Notes under the pieces: model-generated
Told to the model about the DNA's origin: nothing
The model's database searches: none
Seen by the model: only the letters and a program-made list of their open reading frames with translations
Made by a program: the position numbers and the translations under genes
Shown: positions 1 through 7,150 of the stretch, piece by piece
Position numbering within the stretch: position 1 is the first letter of the stretch
Layout of the letters: each line of letters begins with the position of its first letter
Assembly (NCBI GenBank): GCA_029012165.1
Contig: JAQXLO010000240.1
Coordinates: forward strand, 1 to 16,329
Origin: Oscillospiraceae bacterium
Lineage (GTDB): Bacteria; Bacillota; Clostridia; Oscillospirales; Acutalibacteraceae
Length of the DNA: 16,329 nucleotides
Direction: 5' to 3'

Positions 1-734
1 GTCAGCATGGCAAAGATGAACGCCTGCAGCAAGCCGCCGAAAATATCGAAGTAGAGGGAGAATACGATGGGGATACCGATTTGGAAAAACGGGAACTGAC
101 CGAGGAATCCCGGCAGCCAGCCGAACACGACGTTGGACAAACCGAGCAACGCCGTGTAAACGAGCGTCATGATAACCGAACCCGAGCAGATATTGCCGAA
201 GTGACGGAACATCATGGAGACGGGCGTTGCGATTTCGCTGATGATATTGAACGGGGTCAGCACGGCGATGGGCTGGGTGAAGCCTTTGAGATAGCCGCCG
301 AGACCGCCTTTGAGTTTGTAGAACGTGATCATGCAGAACACGACGATGGCCCACCCGGCGATGATGTTGACGTCGGCGGTGGGAGAGAAAAGCCCGAAAA
401 TGCTCATCAGGCTGGACAGTGCCGACAGCGCCATCAATGCGGCGATGAACGGACCGAATGCGGCGAAGGATTCGCCCATGTTGGACTTGACGAAGTTGTT
501 CGCTTTTTCCACGATGAACTCGGCGATGATCTGTCGCTTGGACTCGGGACGAACCTTGAGCTTGTGCGTGAGGACTTTGCAAAGAATCGCCACAACGACA
601 ATTACGATCCAGGAGTTGACCTCGGCTTCGGTGATTTTGATCTGACCGAATACGGGAAGCTCAAAGGGAAGCTTGTAGTAGATCTTGGCGCCGTTGATTT
701 GTACGTTGGCGAGAGCGTCCATCAAAGCGTTCAT
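1..734 (-). CDS. atpB: F0F1 ATP synthase subunit a (partial at left edge)
   Basis: This is the membrane subunit a of the F-type ATP synthase, which forms the ion half-channels beside the c-ring. About 244 residues are visible and the C-terminus lies beyond the left edge. The translation is strongly hydrophobic with several membrane segments. It carries the family's key region reading MMFRHFGNI, where the arginine is the essential helix-4 Arg that faces the c-ring carboxylate. The N-terminal part (VFGQIKITEAEVNSWIVI) is typical of Gram-positive subunit a. The ATG at 732-734 follows an AGGAGGT ribosome site at 743-749 and overlaps the stop of atpI by 4 bp (ATGA), so translation is probably coupled. 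The remaining atp genes should follow to the left, outside the window. Whether the enzyme moves protons or sodium cannot be told without the c subunit. Confidence 0.95.
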   Translation of the reverse strand, partial: MNALMDALANVQINGAKIYYKLPFELPVFGQIKITEAEVNSWIVIVVVAILCKVLTHKLKVRPESKRQIIAEFIVEKANNFVKSNMGESFAAFGPFIAALMALSALSSLMSIFGLFSPTADVNIIAGWAIVVFCMITFYKLKGGLGGYLKGFTQPIAVLTPFNIISEIATPVSMMFRHFGNICSGSVIMTLVYTALLGLSNVVFGWLPGFLGQFPFFQIGIPIVFSLYFDIFGGLLQAFIFAML

Positions 735-1138
735 TCGGTACGACCTCCTTTGTCGGCATTTTGCTTTTTAAGCATAAAAGAGCGAAAGATAATCGTGATG
801 CGTGGGAACAGCGCCGAGGCAAGCACGGGAAGCCAGTGGAAATAGGGGAGGTAGACCCCCACGCCCAGCAGAACAACCAGTGCAAAGGAGCGCACGGTGT
901 AGGACAGCTGGATCTTTTTCTTGGCGGCGTCTTTTTCGGCGCTGACTGCGCTCTGTACGGTCAGCCCCATGAGAAAGAAATTCAGCACGGCCAGTGCCGA
1001 ACCGTACGCCGCACCGGTGACAACGGTATAGTCGAACCGTCCGACGATGGCGAAAATGCCCACCATGACGGCAGATAATATCACGGTGCCGAGCAAAACG
1101 ATGCCCGTTTCTTTTTTAACGGTCTTGTCGAGTTTCAC
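731..1138 (-). CDS. atpI: ATP synthase subunit I
   Basis: This is a 135-residue, four-helix membrane protein of the ATP-synt_I family, which lies just before atpB in many operons and is thought to help c-ring assembly. Hydrophobic segments fall around residues 12-33, 38-66, 84-105 and 108-127. I chose the GTG at 1136-1138 as the start because AGGAG lies about 7 bases upstream. The frame stays open farther up, but that extension overlaps atpZ and lacks a ribosome site. The start lies inside the end of atpZ (about 23 bp overlap) and the stop overlaps the atpB ATG by 4 bp, so the three cistrons are tightly coupled. Family identity rests on position and topology more than on sharp motifs. Confidence 0.85.
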   Translation of the reverse strand: MKLDKTVKKETGIVLLGTVILSAVMVGIFAIVGRFDYTVVTGAAYGSALAVLNFFLMGLTVQSAVSAEKDAAKKKIQLSYTVRSFALVVLLGVGVYLPYFHWLPVLASALFPRITIIFRSFMLKKQNADKGGRTE

Positions 1139-1382
1139 GGTTTTGCTCCTCCTTTTTCGCTTTGTAGCGGGCAGTGCGCAGAAAGGATGCAAAGCTGCAC
1201 CCACTGCTGATGAACCCCACAACGAGACACACGAGAATCAGCCAGTCGCCCAGAGAGAATTTCCTTTGCAGCCACAGCCCAAAGAAAATGCACAGGATCG
1301 GCGGCACGGCGATGGACATCCCCAGCTGTGTGAGCATGGATAATCCCCGCAGAATTTCGGCTTTGTTGTTGCGATCTTTCAC
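1116..1382 (-). CDS. atpZ: AtpZ/AtpI-family protein, first gene of the ATP synthase operon
   Basis: This is a short (88 aa) membrane protein with two hydrophobic helices (about residues 17-38 and 45-66) and a basic tail. It matches the small AtpZ family (ATPase_gene1) found ahead of atpI in Firmicutes. Members have been linked to Mg2+/Ca2+ handling or to F0 assembly, and the role is not settled. The motif GLWLQRKFSLGDWLILVCL with a following glycine-rich second helix is typical. It starts at a GTG (1380-1382), since the in-frame sequence has no ATG there and AGGAG lies 5 bases upstream. A strong promoter lies about 40 bp before it, making this the first cistron of the atp operon. Confidence 0.8.
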   Translation of the reverse strand: MKDRNNKAEILRGLSMLTQLGMSIAVPPILCIFFGLWLQRKFSLGDWLILVCLVVGFISSGCSFASFLRTARYKAKKEEQNRETRQDR

Positions 1383-1419
1383 AGCATCTCCTGAAAAACG
1401 AATTTTATATATAAAAAAT

Positions 1420-1447
1420 ATTATAGCATTTTATTGAAAAATGTCAA
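1420..1447 (-). promoter_or_regulatory. Sigma-A-type promoter of the atp operon
   Basis: Read on the minus strand, there is a perfect TTGACA (1442-1447), a 16-base spacer and a perfect TATAAT (1420-1425), preceded by TG one base upstream (extended -10). It lies about 40 bp before the atpZ start, in an AT-rich gap, and points toward atpZ. Confidence 0.88.
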
Positions 1448-1467
1448 GGAAATCCAAGCTTTTTCAT

Positions 1468-1507
1468 AAAAATAGCGGGAATTGTAATCTGTTTGACACA
1501 ATTCCCG
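1468..1507 (-). terminator. Rho-independent terminator of egsA
   Basis: A 10-bp perfect stem (1476-1485 paired with 1498-1507) has a 12-base loop and is followed on the minus strand by CTATTTTT. It starts 7 bases after the egsA stop codon. The plus-strand side is also T-rich, but no plus-strand gene ends here. Confidence 0.85.
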
Positions 1508-1513
1508 TTTTCG

Positions 1514-2806
1514 TTATTTTAAACCTGCGATCTGTGCAAAATCTATGTCGCAGTGCAGCATGGGAAGCAAGCGTGAGAGAAGCAGACGGTGGCGCATATA
1601 GGCGTGGAATTCCAAGCCCTGCACACCCAATTCCGGCAAGACGGAGATCTCTTCAAGGGTCGTTGCCGCACCGGCACGGCGAAGGAGATTTTCGATCACA
1701 TCGGGGGTGGGCAGCTCTTCACGGACGATCTCGCAGATCTTGCCCCAGTTGTCCCGCAGAATCTGCGGCGAGGTTTCCTCGGTGACGGTGGGACTGTTGA
1801 GCCGGCGCACGTCCTGCTCGAAGTTTTTGCCGTAAACGGCGTAGACCTTTTCCCAATCCGTTGTGTCCTCGGTAAACTTTGCAGGATCGGCTTTTGCAAG
1901 GATATCATAGTACATTTTGGAGATCATCCATGTGGCAACGCCGACCTTTTTGCCGTGGTAGTCGGATAAGTGTCCCTGCTCCAGCTTTTTGATTTCCCAA
2001 AAGTGGGAGACAACGTGCTCTGCGCCGGAGGCAGCACGGGAGCTGTAGCAAAGCTTCATGGCAATGCCCGTGAGCACCAGCGCTTCCATAATGGCGCCGG
2101 CGGTTTCCGGATCGTTGGCGGTGACCTTGTCGGTCAGGGCGACCAGCTTGCGCAGGGCGGTGCGGGTGATGTTCGCCACATTTTCGCAGTAGTATTCTCC
2201 GATGGTCACCTGTGCAATGCGCCAGTCCGCCATGGCGACATATTTGGCGATCATATCCCCGTAGCCGGAGGCTTTCAGCTCCGCAGGGGCGGCGGCGAGG
2301 ATCTCCGTGTCGCCGATGATGACAGAGGGCTGACGGGCGGGGAGGGAGACCTTGAAGCTGTTGTGGGTGATGGGCGCCGTGTCGGAGGCGAAGCCGTCCA
2401 TGGAGGGCGCCGTGGCAAAGATGGCAAACTGCTTGTCGGCGAGCAGACAGGCTCTGCGGCAGATGTCGTTGAGAGAGCCGGTGCCGACGGACAGAACGCC
2501 CTGAACATCGGCGCTCAAGGCGACTATTCGATCCACCTCGGTCTGGTCTGCGGTGCGCAGGTTTTCGTAGATCTGCGTTTGGACGGTGAAGCCCCCGTCC
2601 GTCAGAACATCCAGAATGCCGTCAGCGGCGGCGAGGGTGTTTTTATCCGCCACGACGAGAATATTTTTGGGAAATCCGTTGACGGACAAAATATCTGCGG
2701 CTTTGTTTTTTAACCCCCGTCCGATCTCCACGGCTTGGATGTTGACCGTGTGTTCTCTGCCGCAGGGGCAGTTTTTCAGGGAATCCAGCAGTGCTTGTAT
2801 CTGCAT
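1514..2806 (-). CDS. egsA: sn-glycerol-1-phosphate dehydrogenase (AraM/EgsA family)
   Basis: A 430-residue member of the iron-type alcohol dehydrogenase/dehydroquinate synthase-like superfamily, closest in pattern to Bacillus AraM (EgsA). That enzyme reduces dihydroxyacetone phosphate with NAD(P)H to sn-glycerol-1-phosphate in the cytoplasm. Visible motifs are the dinucleotide-binding GTGSLND (108-114), the family-typical ATAPSMDGFASD (131-142), and likely metal ligands Asp184 (SGYGDM), His264 (SGAEH) and His284 (DYHG). An early CPCGREH (13-19) also resembles AraM proteins. The ATG follows an AAAGGAAG ribosome site. A promoter just upstream and a terminator just downstream make it a single-gene unit. 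The partner enzyme PcrB is not in the window. The old name araM comes from the B. subtilis arabinose operon; no arabinose genes are seen here. The family call is firm; the exact substrate is inferred. Confidence 0.9.
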   Translation of the reverse strand: MQIQALLDSLKNCPCGREHTVNIQAVEIGRGLKNKAADILSVNGFPKNILVVADKNTLAAADGILDVLTDGGFTVQTQIYENLRTADQTEVDRIVALSADVQGVLSVGTGSLNDICRRACLLADKQFAIFATAPSMDGFASDTAPITHNSFKVSLPARQPSVIIGDTEILAAAPAELKASGYGDMIAKYVAMADWRIAQVTIGEYYCENVANITRTALRKLVALTDKVTANDPETAGAIMEALVLTGIAMKLCYSSRAASGAEHVVSHFWEIKKLEQGHLSDYHGKKVGVATWMISKMYYDILAKADPAKFTEDTTDWEKVYAVYGKNFEQDVRRLNSPTVTEETSPQILRDNWGKICEIVREELPTPDVIENLLRRAGAATTLEEISVLPELGVQGLEFHAYMRHRLLLSRLLPMLHCDIDFAQIAGLK

Positions 2807-2829
2807 AGGTATCGCTTCCTTTCGGGTGT

Positions 2830-2858
2830 ATTATACCACTGTACGGAGATAAAATCAA
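2830..2858 (-). promoter_or_regulatory. Promoter of egsA
   Basis: Read on the minus strand: TTGATT (2853-2858), a 17-base spacer and TATAAT (2830-2835), with TG upstream of the -10. The -35 box overlaps the stop codon of the DUF4173 gene. No terminator is seen between the two genes, so read-through from that operon is also possible. Confidence 0.75.
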
Positions 2859-4471
2859 TCGCATTCCCAAGATACAGTCGTTTCCTCTTCCTCCGATTCA
2901 TACAGCGAACGGGGACGGAATTCAGGATGCGTCTCGGCATATTTTTGCAGGATGGAGAATGCATTGCGGTAGGCGAGGTTGAACGAGGAGGAGAGGGTAC
3001 AAGCTTTTCCGGGGATAAAGTCTCCGTTGTCATCGTATTGTATTTCTTCACCCCAGTCATCGGTTTTGCAAACGGAATAGAACGTGCCTTGCAGGGCGTC
3101 CTCCGCCGCTGTGCGCACACCGTCTGTGTCCATCAGCTTTTCCAGATAAGCAATGCCTTCCGGGAAGGAGGAGAGGTACTGTACATCTATTGTGCGGTAC
3201 CCTTTCTGCACATAGTCGTTATAGTTGTACCTTGCGACCATGCTGTTGATGTTGCCCAGTCCGAGCACGAGCAGAAGAATGGAAGCGGTAATCAGCGCCG
3301 TTTGGAATATCTGCACCCTGTCGGTGTAACAGCGCAGGATGCCGGTGACAAAGACAACAGCCATAAACATAAGGAAGGCGCTTGTGCCGAGCCGCAGAAC
3401 GGTCAGGCTGTAGTTGCGGATGTACATCCACATTTTGGACAGGGATGTGGCGATCAGCAAAAGGGTGAACACGCCGAGAAATGTGCCGTGCACACGCAGG
3501 ATCACAGGCAGCTTCCCGTCCTTCTTTTTGGAGAAAAGGAGCATGAGCACGAGCATAGCCAAGTTGATGGCGGCGATGCCGCACAGTTCAAAGAAACCAC
3601 GGCGGGCGTATTCGGCGTAGGAGAACACATACCCGTCGGGGAGAATGCCGGAAAATGCACTGAAGAAGTAGGCCAGCTGGGAGAATAGATAGACGATATA
3701 TAGGACACACAGCGCACCCGTGCAAACTGCCCAAAAGACGGGGTCTGCTCCCTTAGCCGATACGCAACGGCGGTCATCCGCTTTTCTTTTGCGGATGGAG
3801 AAAATGCATCCGAAGCAGAACGGTGCGAGAAATACGGTGGCAAGAAGCTGAAAAAAACGGGTGCCGATGCTTGCGAACAGGCCGGCGGTCAGTCCCTCGA
3901 AGGCGGCGTCGGAGCGGATGAGAAGCGGGATAACGACGGCAAGTACGGGCAGGGCGCACAGCGCACCGGCGAGAGCGCAGAGAATCTTTTTCTTCTTCTC
4001 GCCTTTGGCGGAAAAAACGGATCGAACGGCAGGCACCGTGTCACGGAAGGTATTTGCAAAAATTCCGCCCCACATGGCGAGCAGACCCAGATCGCCGCCG
4101 GGGATTTTTTTGCCGGCGAGGGCGCAGAACCAAACGCAGGAAAGAAGCACCATGGTACCGGCGGAAAGAATGCGCACGGGGAAGTTGCTTGTGAGGAAAA
4201 AGATTGGGGTCATCCCGGCAAAGAGGATGCCGCACAGAATCGGATATGCGCCGATTTTCACGTCCCTGCGGTGCAGGTAGCAGCTTGCGGCAATCCAGGT
4301 GAGCAGAAATGCCACGGAAAGCCCGAGATTGAACCATCCCCAGAAAACACCGTCCACAAAAAGAAATGTGCAGACGAACATCAAAAGTGCAAAAATGAAA
4401 TCCTTCCGATCGGTCGGATAGTGGCTTTTCTCTTTGGCGCAAGGGGAATTGTTTTGGATAGGGTCACGCAT
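2855..4471 (-). CDS. DUF4173/DUF4153-type polytopic membrane protein
   Basis: A 538-residue membrane protein of unknown function. About 11-13 hydrophobic segments span residues 25-430, followed by a soluble, acidic C-terminal region (about 430-538) that is probably exposed. The stretch YAEYARRGFFELC (285-297) is the hallmark of the DUF4173 family (DUF4153-like), which is common in Firmicutes and often lies beside small DUF2975 and HTH genes. The ATG at 4469-4471 follows AAGGAGA, which overlaps the stop of the upstream XRE gene, so the two are co-translated or at least co-transcribed. A basic loop (EKKKKI, about 158-163) and an RKRK cluster (227-230) suggest cytoplasmic loops. A role in sensing or sporulation-type signalling is possible, but nothing in the sequence shows it. 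Confidence 0.82.
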   Translation of the reverse strand: MRDPIQNNSPCAKEKSHYPTDRKDFIFALLMFVCTFLFVDGVFWGWFNLGLSVAFLLTWIAASCYLHRRDVKIGAYPILCGILFAGMTPIFFLTSNFPVRILSAGTMVLLSCVWFCALAGKKIPGGDLGLLAMWGGIFANTFRDTVPAVRSVFSAKGEKKKKILCALAGALCALPVLAVVIPLLIRSDAAFEGLTAGLFASIGTRFFQLLATVFLAPFCFGCIFSIRKRKADDRRCVSAKGADPVFWAVCTGALCVLYIVYLFSQLAYFFSAFSGILPDGYVFSYAEYARRGFFELCGIAAINLAMLVLMLLFSKKKDGKLPVILRVHGTFLGVFTLLLIATSLSKMWMYIRNYSLTVLRLGTSAFLMFMAVVFVTGILRCYTDRVQIFQTALITASILLLVLGLGNINSMVARYNYNDYVQKGYRTIDVQYLSSFPEGIAYLEKLMDTDGVRTAAEDALQGTFYSVCKTDDWGEEIQYDDNGDFIPGKACTLSSSFNLAYRNAFSILQKYAETHPEFRPRSLYESEEEETTVSWECD

Positions 4472-4483
4472 GATCTTGTCTCC

Positions 4484-4687
4484 TTAATCTTTACGGTATT
4501 CCAGTATATCGCCCGGCTGACAGCCGAGTTCACGGCAGATGGACTCCAGCGTGGAAAAGCGCACAGCCTTGGCTTTCCCGGTTTTGAGAATGGAAAGATT
4601 CGCCTGGGTGATGCCGATGCGTTCCGCCAGCTCGCCGGAAGTCATTTTGCGTTTTGCAAGCATGACATCTAAGTTCACAATGATCAT
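4484..4687 (-). CDS. Small XRE/Cro-CI-type HTH regulator (YozG-like)
   Basis: This 67-residue protein is essentially one helix-turn-helix domain. The pattern runs MLAKRKMTSGELAERIGIT (helices 1-2), then an SxLKxGKAKAVRF recognition region and the ending LGCQPGDILEY, which is diagnostic of the small YozG-like family. It is a DNA-binding protein with no sensor domain. It starts at ATG 4685-4687 after GGAGGG at 4693-4698. It sits between DUF2975 (13 bp upstream) and DUF4173 (13 bp downstream), the usual genomic partners of this family, so its signal probably comes through the membrane partners. It may act on the operon's own promoter, where a repeated motif is found at 5210-5247; that link is inferred. 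Confidence 0.88.
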   Translation of the reverse strand: MIIVNLDVMLAKRKMTSGELAERIGITQANLSILKTGKAKAVRFSTLESICRELGCQPGDILEYRKD

Positions 4688-4699
4688 CTTCGCCCTCCG

Positions 4700-5164
4700 T
4701 CAAATTGTCAGATCGTTTTCTTCCCGCATCTGTGTGGCGGACTGCATAAGGTTTTTGACCACACGCAGAAGCGTGCCCACAATGCCGGTTGCCGCACCGA
4801 TGACGAAAATGGGCATATAGCGCACACTGAAACCGAAGGTAATCAGCGTGACGGCGTAGCAGCACCAGGAGATCCAGCGGAAGTATTTTACATTTTTGAC
4901 GGTAAAAATGTTGCCGTGCAGGATGTTCATCAGAATGCGGATGAGCATATACAGCGAGCAGGCGGCAAAGGGAACGCAGCAATAGAATGCAGGGATTAAG
5001 GCGTGGAAAATCTGTTCTTGGTAAATCGTCTCGTTGTGCATATCGTGGTAGCTGAAATACATCCACCGAATGAACATGGGAAACGTGCAGATCATCACGG
5101 CAAGAAGCACGGTGCACAGAATGCAGATCGCCAGAGAGATTTTTGCGGAATTTTTGCTTTTCAT
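4700..5164 (-). CDS. DUF2975 domain membrane protein
   Basis: This 154-residue protein has four predicted membrane helices (about residues 9-31, 51-74, 95-113 and 116-138) and the pattern LMNILHGNIFTVKNVKYFRWIS between helices 2 and 3. That pattern is typical of DUF2975 proteins, which are almost always encoded next to a small YozG-like HTH regulator, as here. Function is unknown; a membrane partner or anti-regulator for the HTH protein is a reasonable guess only. The ATG at 5162-5164 is preferred over an upstream ATG at 5206 because GGGAGGG (5172-5178) lies 7 bases before it and the upstream ATG lies too close to the -10 box. First gene of the three-gene operon. Confidence 0.85.
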   Translation of the reverse strand: MKSKNSAKISLAICILCTVLLAVMICTFPMFIRWMYFSYHDMHNETIYQEQIFHALIPAFYCCVPFAACSLYMLIRILMNILHGNIFTVKNVKYFRWISWCCYAVTLITFGFSVRYMPIFVIGAATGIVGTLLRVVKNLMQSATQMREENDLTI

Positions 5165-5194
5165 GGAAAAACCCTCCCAATGGATTGTGAGAAC

Positions 5195-5223
5195 AGAATA
5201 GCACACGTTTTATCGTTTGTCAA
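5195..5223 (-). promoter_or_regulatory. Promoter of the DUF2975-XRE-DUF4173 operon
   Basis: Read on the minus strand: TTGACA (5218-5223), a 17-base spacer and TATTCT (5195-5200). It sits about 30 bp before the DUF2975 ATG. Confidence 0.85.
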
Positions 5224-5247
5224 TATAAAAATTATCGAAAAACAATA
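5210..5247 (-). promoter_or_regulatory. Candidate operator: 22-bp-spaced direct repeat over the -35 box
   Basis: Two copies of TATTG-N5-CGATAA (minus-strand reading) lie at 5210-5225 and 5232-5247, offset by exactly 22 bp, about two helical turns. The first copy covers the -35 hexamer and the second is just upstream of it. This placement fits binding by a small HTH protein on one face of the DNA, most simply the XRE product of the same operon. AT-rich flanks weaken the significance. Confidence 0.45.
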
Positions 5248-5260
5248 AAAACTTATGAAT

Positions 5261-5288
5261 AAAAAAACCGTGCCCAAACGGACACGGT
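5261..5288 (-). terminator. Rho-independent terminator of the PHP gene
   Basis: A 9-bp stem (5267-5275 with 5280-5288, one G-U pair) with a 4-base loop is followed on the minus strand by seven T residues. It separates the PHP-domain gene from the DUF2975 operon. Confidence 0.92.
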
Positions 5289-5317
5289 CTGAAAATCAAA
5301 ATGGAATCCGGTGCAGA

Positions 5318-6883
5318 TTATTTAAACAGATTGTGGAACACTCTGCCCAGCACGACGCCGAGATTGCGCACCTCTGCGAACAGGGCGTCGATAACGGGGA
5401 TGTTGATGTAGATGTAGTGCTGTTCGGTGGGCTGTCCGTCATAGGAGAGGACGAACGCCTGGGTGTAGATGGTGCCGCCCTCACCGAAAGCTTCTGCACG
5501 GACATAGGTGCCCAGCTTGTCGGAATAGTTGTCGAGGTCGATGGTGCTGGTTCCCTCGTCCGCCTTGGTGACGGCGATCACCTCACCGTCTGCGATCCAG
5601 CGCACGAGCAGGGCGTTGTCGGTGGTCAGGGTGATGGTGTCCTCTGTGTCGTTCACCGCCACGGAGGTGATGAAGGTGTCCTTGCCGTGGAAGTAGCCGT
5701 CGCCGTCCACCAAACGCAGGGGACCGGCAGGACCGGAATCGGCGTCTGCTTTGCCGCTTTCCACATCGGCGACACGCTGCTGCATCTCGGTGACAACGGC
5801 GTTGACCTTGGTCAGCAGTTCGCTATCCCCGTAGTATTTTTGCAGGTACTCAGCAATATTCTCCAGCTCCTTCTGGTTGCCGTTGCAGAAGCTGGCGGCA
5901 AAGAATGCACCGCTCTCCAAAGCCTTGCGGGCTTCGGCGGAGTTCAAGTCGTTCATCAAAAGGCGCACATAGCCGGTGTTGATTTTGTCGCTCTGGTGTG
6001 CATCGCTCGAAGCAATAGCATAGATGTTTTTGCCGCCGGCGGTGGCTCTTTCGAGCAGGATATCCCACAGCTCACGGTCATAGCGGGTGCGGGAGTCGCC
6101 CTTGGAGTTCATGTCGATACCGATGCAGGCGGGGTATCTCTGGATCAGTCCGTAGAACTTGTTGATGTAGTATCTGTATGCCCAGTTGCTCTCATCGTAT
6201 GCGATGTCGCTGGTCAGATCCTCTTTGGCCTTGGTGTATTCGCCGGGATGGTTGATCACGCAGATGCCGCCCGCCTTGTTGACGCCGCGGATGGCGTCCA
6301 CGTAATCGTTGATGGTGTTGTCCTGATAGTCCACGAACCAGCTGTTGACGTGGGCGTTGATGGATAAAGCGTTGTTTTCGATGCCGTAGGGGATGCGCAT
6401 GATGTCCTTTTGCGTGCCGTCGGGCAGGGAAACGGTCAAATAATCGTCGCCGTTGGGACGAGTGGCGAGCGTGTAGGCACAGCCGCTGTTTGTGAATGTA
6501 CCGCTTTCGCCAAGGTAGTCCAGCTCACCCTCGGTACGACCGAAAGCTTTGAGCATATTGTAGACAAACTTGTAGTTGGAGTCCTCCTTGTTTGCCCAGC
6601 CCTTGTTGTTGATGCCGTGGTCGGTGGTGGCAACAAGGTCGAACCCTTGCAGCGCATGGGTTTCCAGAGATTCCCGCAGGGTGATGTCGCCGTCGCTGGC
6701 GTTGGTGTGGGTATGCAGCGCTGTCTTGTACTGGCTGACCGTGTCCCAGTTCACATCCTTGTAGGGATTGGTAATGGTGTAGTCAATGTCTTTCACGGAC
6801 GGTTCAGCGGCATAAACGCCGAAAGAGCCGAGCAGCATGGTCGAGCAAAGTGCGGCAGAAAGCACTTTTTTGAAAATTTTCAT
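5318..6883 (-). CDS. Secreted PHP-domain metallo-phosphoesterase-like protein
   Basis: A 521-residue protein with a Sec signal peptide (basic KIFKK, hydrophobic core, likely cut after VYA-A near residue 25) and a PHP domain. PHP metal motifs are visible in order: HTHTNASDGD (57-66), TTDHG (86-90), NAH (176-178), NHPGEY (211-216) and SSDAH (292-296). These would bind two or three metal ions in a phosphoesterase-type site. Residues from about 330 hold a helical segment, then a beta-rich region (about 390-490) resembling small accessory domains of extracellular PHP proteins, and a short amphipathic C-terminal helix ending in VFHNLFK. The start follows AAAGGAG. Own promoter and terminator make it monocistronic. 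The substrate is unknown. The export signal separates it from cytosolic PHP enzymes such as HisK or polymerase-linked domains. Confidence 0.88.
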   Translation of the reverse strand: MKIFKKVLSAALCSTMLLGSFGVYAAEPSVKDIDYTITNPYKDVNWDTVSQYKTALHTHTNASDGDITLRESLETHALQGFDLVATTDHGINNKGWANKEDSNYKFVYNMLKAFGRTEGELDYLGESGTFTNSGCAYTLATRPNGDDYLTVSLPDGTQKDIMRIPYGIENNALSINAHVNSWFVDYQDNTINDYVDAIRGVNKAGGICVINHPGEYTKAKEDLTSDIAYDESNWAYRYYINKFYGLIQRYPACIGIDMNSKGDSRTRYDRELWDILLERATAGGKNIYAIASSDAHQSDKINTGYVRLLMNDLNSAEARKALESGAFFAASFCNGNQKELENIAEYLQKYYGDSELLTKVNAVVTEMQQRVADVESGKADADSGPAGPLRLVDGDGYFHGKDTFITSVAVNDTEDTITLTTDNALLVRWIADGEVIAVTKADEGTSTIDLDNYSDKLGTYVRAEAFGEGGTIYTQAFVLSYDGQPTEQHYIYINIPVIDALFAEVRNLGVVLGRVFHNLFK

Positions 6884-6923
6884 CGTATTGCTCCTTTACT
6901 TTAATTCGCAAAAGCTTATGGAA

Positions 6924-6952
6924 ATTATATAGCACGCCGACCGGAATGTCAA
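6924..6952 (-). promoter_or_regulatory. Promoter of the secreted PHP gene
   Basis: Read on the minus strand: perfect TTGACA (6947-6952), a 17-base spacer and perfect TATAAT (6924-6929). It lies about 40 bp before the ATG. Confidence 0.92.
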
Positions 6953-6994
6953 GGAAATGCGTGAAAAAAGACGTAAAAAAACTGCAAAAAAGGA

Positions 6995-7023
6995 TTGCAT
7001 TCCGTTCAGTTTTGTGGTAAAAT
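6995..7023 (+). promoter_or_regulatory. Promoter of tRNA-Arg(CCG)
   Basis: TTGCAT (6995-7000), a 17-base spacer and TAAAAT (7018-7023) lie 10 bases before the tRNA 5' end, giving a very short leader. It is divergent from the PHP promoter. Confidence 0.75.
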
Positions 7024-7033
7024 AACAGCAAAT

Positions 7034-7110
7034 CCGCTCGTGGCGCAGCTGGATAACGCAGCAGATTCCGATTCTGAAGATCGGGGGTTCGAATCCCTTC
7101 GAGCGGGCCA
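7034..7110 (+). tRNA. tRNA-Arg, anticodon CCG
   Basis: A complete cloverleaf of 77 nt including an encoded CCA. The acceptor stem CCGCTCG (7034-7040) pairs with CGAGCGG (7100-7106), with discriminator G7107. The D arm GCGC-loop-ACGC has one mismatch (C13-A22), and the D loop contains AGCTGGATA. The anticodon loop TTCCGAT sits on a CAGA/TCTG stem with anticodon CCG at 7068-7070. The variable region is short and the T arm is GGGGG-TTCGAAT-CCCTT. It reads CGG arginine codons. The gene stands alone with its own promoter and terminator. Confidence 0.95.
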
Positions 7111-7113
7111 AAG

Positions 7114-7141
7114 AAAAAAGCTCCCTGCGGGGGGCTTTTTT
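7114..7141 (+). terminator. Rho-independent terminator after the tRNA
   Basis: A 12-bp A/T-flanked stem (7114-7125 with 7130-7141, one G-T pair) with loop TGCG ends in six T residues, 4 bases after the tRNA CCA. Confidence 0.9.
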
Positions 7142-7150
7142 CAATGTAAT

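Noticed and set aside
81..845. Long plus-strand open frame opposite atpB and atpI
   Set aside because: It has a low-complexity His/Asp/Glu-rich translation typical of the antisense of a membrane protein gene. The minus strand holds recognisable ATP synthase genes.
5255..6367. 370-codon plus-strand open frame opposite the PHP gene
   Set aside because: Antisense shadow of a gene with full PHP motifs, signal peptide, promoter and terminator. The frame begins inside the terminator and has no ribosome site.
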